Assembly: GCF_001866655.1 (NCBI RefSeq)
Contig: NZ_MLYR01000046.1
Span: 1-64,000 of the forward strand
Length of the DNA stretch: 64,000 bases
Source: Bacillus sp. MUM 116
GTDB taxonomy: Bacteria; Bacillota; Bacilli; Bacillales; Cytobacillaceae
Direction: 5' to 3'
Numbering within the stretch: the first letter of the stretch is position 1; each line of letters starts with the position of its first letter. The notes beneath the pieces were generated by a model. The model was not told where the DNA came from, searched no databases, and was given only the letters and a program-made list of their open reading frames with translations. This document shows, piece by piece, positions 58,884 to 64,000 of the stretch. Made by a program: the position numbers and the translations under genes.

Positions 58884-59051
58884 AAAGGCTATTTTCGCAT
58901 AGATTGTTGTTTTTCGTATAAGTTCATCAACACGTATAACTAAATGCTTCGTGGCATCTTTTCGTAAGAACATTTGCGAAAATTGCCTAGAAACTTAAGT
59001 ATTTGATCCTTATTAAGGTCCAAAGCAACAAAGTTTACGAAAAGAGCCTTA
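58884..59051. mobile_element. Possible small element bounded by imperfect inverted repeats (rpmB-spoVM gap)
   Basis: The left end AAAGGCTATTTTCGCATAG and the reverse complement of the right end TAAGGCTCTTTTCGTAAAC agree, with TTGTTG following on both, in 20 of 26 positions. The 168-bp segment has no open frame. No target duplication was found. It could be an old MITE-like insertion; chance pairing of AT-rich DNA is less likely but not excluded. Confidence 0.4.
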
Positions 59052-59055
59052 TCAA

Positions 59056-59081
59056 ACAAAAAGCACCCGGATAACGGGCGC
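59056..59081 (-). terminator. Terminator of spoVM
   Basis: Minus strand stem GCGCCCG/CGGGTGC (one G-T pair) with a 5-nt loop and TTTTTGTTTG tail, 15 bases past the spoVM stop codon. Confidence 0.8.
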
Positions 59082-59095
59082 TCAACTCAATATAT

Positions 59096-59179
59096 CTATT
59101 CGTTTTTCTTAAAAGCCCCAATCATCGCTCGGACAAGTCCGCCTAAAAATTTCGGCAGTTTAATCGTATAAAATTTCAT
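59096..59179 (-). CDS. spoVM: Stage V sporulation protein M (SpoVM)
   Basis: A 27-codon gene encoding MKFYTIKLPKFLGG followed by LVRAMIGAFKKNE, an amphipathic helix nearly identical to B. subtilis SpoVM. SpoVM recognises the convex forespore membrane and anchors the ATPase SpoIVA, starting coat assembly; it is made under sigma-E in the mother cell. GAGGAGGG precedes the ATG. Its position between thiN and rpmB is conserved. The strongest single indicator that the organism forms endospores. Confidence 0.97.
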   Translation of the reverse strand: MKFYTIKLPKFLGGLVRAMIGAFKKNE

Positions 59180-59259
59180 ACTGTCCCTCCTCAACGTCAT
59201 CCACATCTCTTTTTCAAAGCCCTTACCATATTATTCAATCAAATGAAATCAGTACCATA

Positions 59260-59907
59260 TTAATCATGACTTCTTATCACTATTAATATGCCTTCAGAAA
59301 ATGAAAAAGTACCATGATCACTAATAAGTTCATTACTAATACATAGTGTGGAGCCGAGGGAAATATGCTGATTTTTTAATGGATATTTAAAGCCTTCAAG
59401 TGTAAGATTCTCAACATTGGGGGTAACGGGTATAAAAGAAATGTATTTTTTATCTGATTTTTTTTCTATTTTATAGCTTCCCGGTTCCTTTACCCAAACC
59501 TCATTAGAGCGATCTATAATATGGATGGACAATTGATTTTGCTTTAACAATGAATGAATTAATAATTGAACATTGGCAAATAGATGATCGAGTCTGCCTC
59601 CGGTTGCTCCAAATAGACGGATTTTATCGGGATTTTGATTTATAGCCCAGTCCAAGGCCAACTCCATATCCGTTTCATTTTTTTCAGGCTCGAATCGATT
59701 CAGTTTATTAACTTTCCCTTCAATGAAATCAAGTTCCCCAGGTGTAACCGAATCAAAATCTCCAAAAGCAATTTCGGGTGTAATATTTCGTTTCAAAAGT
59801 TGATAAACCCCACGATCCACACCTACCCATATTACATTTTCATCTGAATAAAGATCTAAATCAGGCAGATCCTCTTCAGGCCCACCAGCCAAGATGTTAA
59901 TAATCAT
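59260..59907 (-). CDS. thiN: Thiamine pyrophosphokinase
   Basis: ThiN (215 residues) pyrophosphorylates thiamine to the active cofactor with ATP. The N-terminal domain has AFGDFDSVTPGE and ETDMELALDWAI, the Mg/ATP motifs; GATGGRLDHLFANVQLL is the substrate-binding signature. The ATG at 59907 is chosen: it starts MIINILAGGP as in the family. The ATG at 59925 lies directly after the T run of the rpe terminator with no SD. Confidence 0.92.
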   Translation of the reverse strand: MIINILAGGPEEDLPDLDLYSDENVIWVGVDRGVYQLLKRNITPEIAFGDFDSVTPGELDFIEGKVNKLNRFEPEKNETDMELALDWAINQNPDKIRLFGATGGRLDHLFANVQLLIHSLLKQNQLSIHIIDRSNEVWVKEPGSYKIEKKSDKKYISFIPVTPNVENLTLEGFKYPLKNQHISLGSTLCISNELISDHGTFSFSEGILIVIRSHD

Positions 59908-59929
59908 GTAAGCCCTACTTTCCATAGTG

Positions 59930-59955
59930 AAAAAGCCAGCTTTCGCCGGCTTTTT
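59930..59955 (-). terminator. Terminator between rpe and thiN
   Basis: Minus strand stem GCCGGC/GCTGGC (one G-T pair) with a GAAA loop, flanked by A and T runs, directly after the rpe stop codon. Confidence 0.8.
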
Positions 59956-59959
59956 CAGA

Positions 59960-60604
59960 TTATCCTCGAATCATAGATATTGCTTTTGCATAATCACTTT
60001 GATTATATACAGCCGAACCTGCCACAAGCACATTTGCTCCTGCTTCAATACAAAGTTTGGCCGTTTCAGGATTTACTCCACCGTCAATTTCAATTTCTAG
60101 GTCAAGTCTCTTTTGTTCAGCAAGTTCTTTTACCTTTTTAATTTTAGGCAAAACTTCAGGTATAAATTTTTGTCCCCCAAATCCCGGGTTAACGGACATT
60201 AATAATACCATTTCAACATCTGCGATAATATGCTGAATTGTCTCCACTGGTGTCGCTGGATTTAAAACTACCCCCGCTTTTACACCCAAAGATTTAATAT
60301 AATGGATGGTCCGATGGAGATGGCGGCATGCTTCAACATGGACGGTGATAATGTCCGCTCCCGCTTTTACAAAAGCTTCAATATATTGGTCGGGATTTTC
60401 AATCATCAAATGAACATCAAGCGGAAGCTTCGTGACAGGACGAATCGCATCTACGATTAAAGGACCAATCGTAATATTCGGCACGAAATGACCATCCATA
60501 ACATCTACATGTATATAATCTGCTCCTGCTTGTTCTACCGCTAAAATTTCTTCCCCCAATTTTGAAAAATCTGCTGAAAGGATTGAAGGTGCAATTTTTA
60601 CCAT
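59960..60604 (-). CDS. rpe: Ribulose-phosphate 3-epimerase
   Basis: Rpe (214 residues) interconverts ribulose-5-phosphate and xylulose-5-phosphate in the pentose phosphate pathway. The TIM barrel has [51 protein letters not shown] and [11 protein letters not shown]. It begins three bases after the rsgA stop with GAGGT inside the end of rsgA, so the pair is coupled. Confidence 0.97.
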   Translation of the reverse strand: MVKIAPSILSADFSKLGEEILAVEQAGADYIHVDVMDGHFVPNITIGPLIVDAIRPVTKLPLDVHLMIENPDQYIEAFVKAGADIITVHVEACRHLHRTIHYIKSLGVKAGVVLNPATPVETIQHIIADVEMVLLMSVNPGFGGQKFIPEVLPKIKKVKELAEQKRLDLEIEIDGGVNPETAKLCIEAGANVLVAGSAVYNQSDYAKAISMIRG

Positions 60605-60607
60605 GGT

Positions 60608-61489
60608 TTAATACCTCGGCTTTCTCTCTTTAATTTCCTTTAAAAAATCCAAATAGTGCTCATAACGATAGGATGGAATCGCGCCTAATTCCACTCCTGC
60701 TTTTACCCCGCATTTTGGCTCACTCACATGAAGGCAGCCGCGAAATTTACAATTTTCACTCGCCTTTTCGATTTCCGGAAAACAAAAGGTTAAATCTTCG
60801 GCCTCAATATTGATGAACTCCAACGAACTAAATCCAGGTGTATCAGCAATTAGACCATTACCAATTTTGATCAACTCAACATGTCTCGTTGTATGCTTGC
60901 CCCGGCCAAGATGGGTTGATATATCATTGGTTTTCAATTCAAGATCAGGTCGCAGGACATTTAATAATGATGATTTGCCCACACCCGATTGACCTGCAAA
61001 AACGGATATTTTATTCTCGACATGAGGATTGAGACGTTCAATTCCTGTCTCAGTTTCCGAAGAAGTAAGGATTACCTCGTATCCGGCTTTTCGATATTGT
61101 TCCGCATATTCTGATATGGTTTGTAATTCTTCCTCGGTCGTAAGGTCCATTTTTGTAATACAAATAAGCGGCTTAATATGATTAAATTCTACCAAGACCA
61201 GAAAACGGTCTAATAAAACCGTGCTAAAGTCCGGTTCAACCGCTGAAAAAACGAGAATAGCCTGGTCAACATTTGCAATGGGCGGACGAATTAACTCGTT
61301 TTTTCTTAGTTTTACTTCGAGAATATATCCTTCTTGATCATTTTCTGCTTGGAAGATGACTTCATCTCCAACCAGAGGGGTAATCTTATTTTTTCGAAAA
61401 ATCCCTCTTCCGCGGCATTGGATTAATTCGTCATTATGAAGGACATAATAAAAGCCACTTAATGCTTTGACAATTTTACCTTCTGGCAT
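60608..61489 (-). CDS. rsgA: Ribosome small-subunit-dependent GTPase RsgA (CpgA)
   Basis: RsgA (293 residues) is a late 30S-assembly GTPase. N-terminal OB fold, then a circularly permuted G domain (G4 ITKMDL, G1 GQSGVGKSSLLN, G3 DTPGF). A C-terminal zinc motif reads CKFRGCLHVSEPKCGV. In B. subtilis CpgA is phosphorylated by PrkC, encoded just upstream. Followed by rpe. Confidence 0.96.
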   Translation of the reverse strand: MPEGKIVKALSGFYYVLHNDELIQCRGRGIFRKNKITPLVGDEVIFQAENDQEGYILEVKLRKNELIRPPIANVDQAILVFSAVEPDFSTVLLDRFLVLVEFNHIKPLICITKMDLTTEEELQTISEYAEQYRKAGYEVILTSSETETGIERLNPHVENKISVFAGQSGVGKSSLLNVLRPDLELKTNDISTHLGRGKHTTRHVELIKIGNGLIADTPGFSSLEFINIEAEDLTFCFPEIEKASENCKFRGCLHVSEPKCGVKAGVELGAIPSYRYEHYLDFLKEIKERKPRY

Positions 61490-61563
61490 AGCAACACTCC
61501 CTGCCTCTTACATGTCTTTACTACTTTAATAAATAGTTTGGATTCTTTCATGCTTTTCGGCTA

Positions 61564-63531
61564 TTATTCCTCATCTGAGTATTTCTTATTTTCATCAATG
61601 ATGACTTCATTATCCCTGATTACCTTATATCCCGCTTTTTTCCCATAAGGAATTTTTAATTCAATTATTTTTTTTGTGTCCGCTGTGATCGCAAAACTTT
61701 CAGCCGGTTCTGTCATACTATGATTCATATCTTCAATAAAAATTCGAATCTCTTGTGGTGTTCCCGGTGTTACAGGCTGGTAAGGGATATTCAATTCGAT
61801 TGAAACATTTTTAGGCGGTTTTTCCTCTTTTCCTTTCGAAATAACGACAGAAATATTGTAACCTTTTTTTAATTGTGCTCCTGGTTCAGGTGATTGGGAA
61901 ATTACCATACCTTCCGGAATTTTATCATCATATTTTTCTTCAGATGTATCAATAGTCAGTCCGGTTTCATCGGCATAATCCTGTGCCGCTTTTTTTGTAT
62001 ATTGTCTCAAGTCTTTTAATGCAAAGGTTTCCGGTCCCTTGCTTACCTCAAACTTAAGAACTGTATCCTCCGGAACGATGTTTTCTCCGCTAACCGGATT
62101 TTGACTAATAATGGTCCCTGGATCACTGTCGTCATATACTTCAGTTTTAATGATATCTTTAAAGTTTTTTCTTTCTAACAATTGAACGACATCATTATAT
62201 TGCCGTTGCGTATAATCTGACAGTAGGTATTTTTCTTTCCCTGAACTAATATAAAGCGTAATTTTTTGATTTTCTTTTACCGTTTCCCCGGCTTTAGGGT
62301 CCGTCTTAATCACATGTCCTTCCACAACTGTTTCATCGGTTATTTCGATTTTATCACCAGCTTGAAGCCCTTCTAACTTAAGCTTTGAAACTGCATCGTT
62401 AACATTCATTCCACTAACATCCGGAATTTTTATATCTTTTGAAGATAATAGGCCGGGTAAATATAAAAAAGAAAAAAGTCCGAGAAGTGCAAGAATGATA
62501 AAAGTGGAAATCAAAACAATCGGCCATTTTTTACGTTTCTTTTTATTATTTCCATTTTTCACTTGTTCGTGATGTTTAATGTTGTTTTTATCAGTATTAT
62601 GAACCAATGTTTCATCGTGGTTTGGATATGGCCGATCATTCGTGATAACCGGGATTGCTTTCGTTGCTTCATTATCAACAGGAATCTCAAACTTCCGCTC
62701 ATGCATTCTTTCCGGATTAAGGGCTGTTCTTAAATCCTCCTCCATTTCATCCACACTATTATAGCGAAGGAATGGATCCTTTGCGGTTGCTTTTAAAACA
62801 ATATTTTCAACACTTTGCGGAATGTTTGGATTCCATCTTCTTAGTGAAGGTGTTTCCGATTGAAGATGTTTTAAAGCGATCGAAACAGCTGACTCACCCG
62901 AAAAGGGCAGTCTGCCTGTTAATAATTCAAACATCACAATACCCAGTGAATAAATATCGGATTTTCGGTTCGCCATACCTCCTCTTGCCTGTTCTGGTGA
63001 TAAATAATGAACAGAACCCAAAACGGAGTTAGTTTGCGTGATACTTGTAGCACTTAAGGCCATCGCAATCCCAAAATCGGTTATTTTCACATTCCCACTT
63101 CGATCAATCAAAATATTATGTGGTTTAATATCCCGGTGAATAATATGATTTTGGTGGGCATCAGTAATGGCAGATGTCAATTGTTTCATGATATCTATTG
63201 CCTCTTCAACAGGAAGCGGTGAACGCCCCTGTATGTATTGCTTTAATGTTTGACCATCGACATATTCCATAACAATATAATAAATAGAATCTTCTTCACC
63301 TACATCGTAAATACTAACAATATTGGGATGGACCAGACTAGTTGCGGATTGGGCTTCTCGATGAAAGCGGCGAATGAATTCCTCGTCATTGGCGAAATCA
63401 AGGCGCAGGATTTTGACCGCAACATCACGATCTAAAATCATATCATGCGCTAAATAAACATTTGCCATGCCACCTCCGCCAATCATTTCAAGGATTTTAT
63501 AGCGTCCGCTTATTCTTTTCCCAATAATCAT
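61564..63531 (-). CDS. prkC: Membrane serine/threonine kinase PrkC with PASTA repeats
   Basis: A 655-residue PknB-type kinase. The kinase domain has IGGGGMANVYLAHD, Lys40, HRDIKPHN (Asp134) and DFGIAMA. A basic linker leads to one membrane segment near 335-357, then three extracellular PASTA repeats (about 365-570) that bind muropeptides, and a C-terminal extension. In Bacillus PrkC senses germinating neighbours, triggers spore germination and phosphorylates RsgA/CpgA and EF-G. It follows prpC by six bases. Confidence 0.97.
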   Translation of the reverse strand: MIIGKRISGRYKILEMIGGGGMANVYLAHDMILDRDVAVKILRLDFANDEEFIRRFHREAQSATSLVHPNIVSIYDVGEEDSIYYIVMEYVDGQTLKQYIQGRSPLPVEEAIDIMKQLTSAITDAHQNHIIHRDIKPHNILIDRSGNVKITDFGIAMALSATSITQTNSVLGSVHYLSPEQARGGMANRKSDIYSLGIVMFELLTGRLPFSGESAVSIALKHLQSETPSLRRWNPNIPQSVENIVLKATAKDPFLRYNSVDEMEEDLRTALNPERMHERKFEIPVDNEATKAIPVITNDRPYPNHDETLVHNTDKNNIKHHEQVKNGNNKKKRKKWPIVLISTFIILALLGLFSFLYLPGLLSSKDIKIPDVSGMNVNDAVSKLKLEGLQAGDKIEITDETVVEGHVIKTDPKAGETVKENQKITLYISSGKEKYLLSDYTQRQYNDVVQLLERKNFKDIIKTEVYDDSDPGTIISQNPVSGENIVPEDTVLKFEVSKGPETFALKDLRQYTKKAAQDYADETGLTIDTSEEKYDDKIPEGMVISQSPEPGAQLKKGYNISVVISKGKEEKPPKNVSIELNIPYQPVTPGTPQEIRIFIEDMNHSMTEPAESFAITADTKKIIELKIPYGKKAGYKVIRDNEVIIDENKKYSDEE

Positions 63532-63537
63532 TTATTT

Positions 63538-64000
63538 TCACCCTCTTTCATCGTCATCAAACGCTAATATGATCAGGGTGATATTATCTTCGCCGCCATT
63601 ATCATTGGCTATTTTAATAAGTGTTTCTGCTTTCTTTTCAAGGATATCTCCGTTTTGGAGAATTTGAACCATTTCTTGTTCTTTAACCTTATTTGACAGG
63701 CCGTCGGAACATAAAAGAAGAAAATCTCCTTCCTCAAACATTATGGTTTTGATATCAATTTTTATCTCCTGTTCAGTACCTAAAGCCCTAAGGATAACAT
63801 TTTTTCTCGGGTGATGTTCCGCATCCTCTTTTGAAATCTGTCCAGATCGAACCAACTCGTTCACAAGGGTGTGATCATCTGTTAATTGCTGAAATCCGCT
63901 TTCATTTAAAATATAGGAGCGGCTGTCACCAACATGAGCAACAGTGGTAAATCTGTCTGTTACAATAATGGCCTCAATGGTTGTTCCCATTCCTTCACAT
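63538..64000 (-). CDS. prpC: PP2C-family protein phosphatase PrpC, partial (5' end beyond the window)
   Basis: The C-terminal 153 or so residues of a PPM/PP2C phosphatase. GMGTTIEAIIV, AHVGDSRSYIL, LVNELVRSGQISKEDAEHHP, LLLCSDGLSNKV and NGGEDNITLIIL are the conserved metal-binding motifs. The frame stays open to the window edge; the codons before the internal ATG at 63990 read CEG, as in full-length PrpC (about 250 residues), so that ATG is not the start. PrpC removes phosphates placed by PrkC. Confidence 0.95.
   Translation of the reverse strand, partial: CEGMGTTIEAIIVTDRFTTVAHVGDSRSYILNESGFQQLTDDHTLVNELVRSGQISKEDAEHHPRKNVILRALGTEQEIKIDIKTIMFEEGDFLLLCSDGLSNKVKEQEMVQILQNGDILEKKAETLIKIANDNGGEDNITLIILAFDDDERG

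Overview
The window is a chromosomal core region of an endospore-forming, low-GC Gram-positive bacterium of the Bacillaceae. SpoVM (a spore-coat morphogenetic peptide), the PrpC/PrkC pair, FapR, CodY, RbgA, Gram-positive PolC and the gene order all point there. The order follows the Bacillus subtilis prpC-to-mlpA region but is inverted: almost every gene is on the minus strand, so transcription runs from position 64000 towards 1. The only plus-strand gene is rpmB. I cannot name the species.

Layout in the direction of transcription. 64000-59096: phosphatase/kinase pair prpC (cut by the window edge) and prkC, then rsgA, rpe, thiN and spoVM. 58824-52400: divergent rpmB and yloU, then fakA, sdaAB-sdaAA and recG. 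52340-48532: the FapR-controlled lipid cluster fapR-plsX-fabD-fabG-acpP. 48373-41156: rnc-smc-ftsY and ylxM-ffh (RNA processing, chromosome organisation, SRP pathway). 41136-38311: rpsP-khpA-ylqD-rimM-trmD and rplS (ribosome and tRNA maturation). 38162-29748: lepB-rbgA-rnhB, sucC-sucD, dprA and topA. 29575-25142: trmFO, a broken xerC, hslV-hslU and codY. 25076-19979: rpsB-tsf-pyrH-frr-uppS-cdsA. 19834-12868: dxr, rseP and polC. 12536-2602: the nusA-infB translation/ribosome-maturation operon (rimP, nusA, rnpM, ylxQ, infB, ylxP, rbfA, truB, ribF) followed by rpsO and pnp. 2444-189: ylxY and mlpA.

Three things set this region apart from the textbook order. xerC is reduced to about 40 recognisable codons between trmFO and hslV. 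proS is missing between rseP and polC. The fla/che operon is missing between codY and rpsB. In each of the last two cases a terminator is followed directly by the next gene's promoter, so the junctions are clean.

The non-coding space is the most unusual part. A family of roughly 120-bp nested palindromes (ends like AGCGGAAGCGCCT and AGGCGCTGGAGCT) occurs in at least three near-complete copies, a centre-deleted copy, a half copy and a divergent copy at the left edge; two lie between adjacent co-directional genes. A separate 189-bp element with perfect 12-bp terminal inverted repeats and an 8-bp target duplication sits between sucD and dprA, and a third inverted-repeat-bounded segment lies between rpmB and spoVM. 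No CRISPR array, prophage, rRNA, tRNA or complete transposase gene was seen. I found no convincing new multi-gene system: the protein-coding content is housekeeping, and the novelty lies in the small mobile or palindromic elements and the gene losses.
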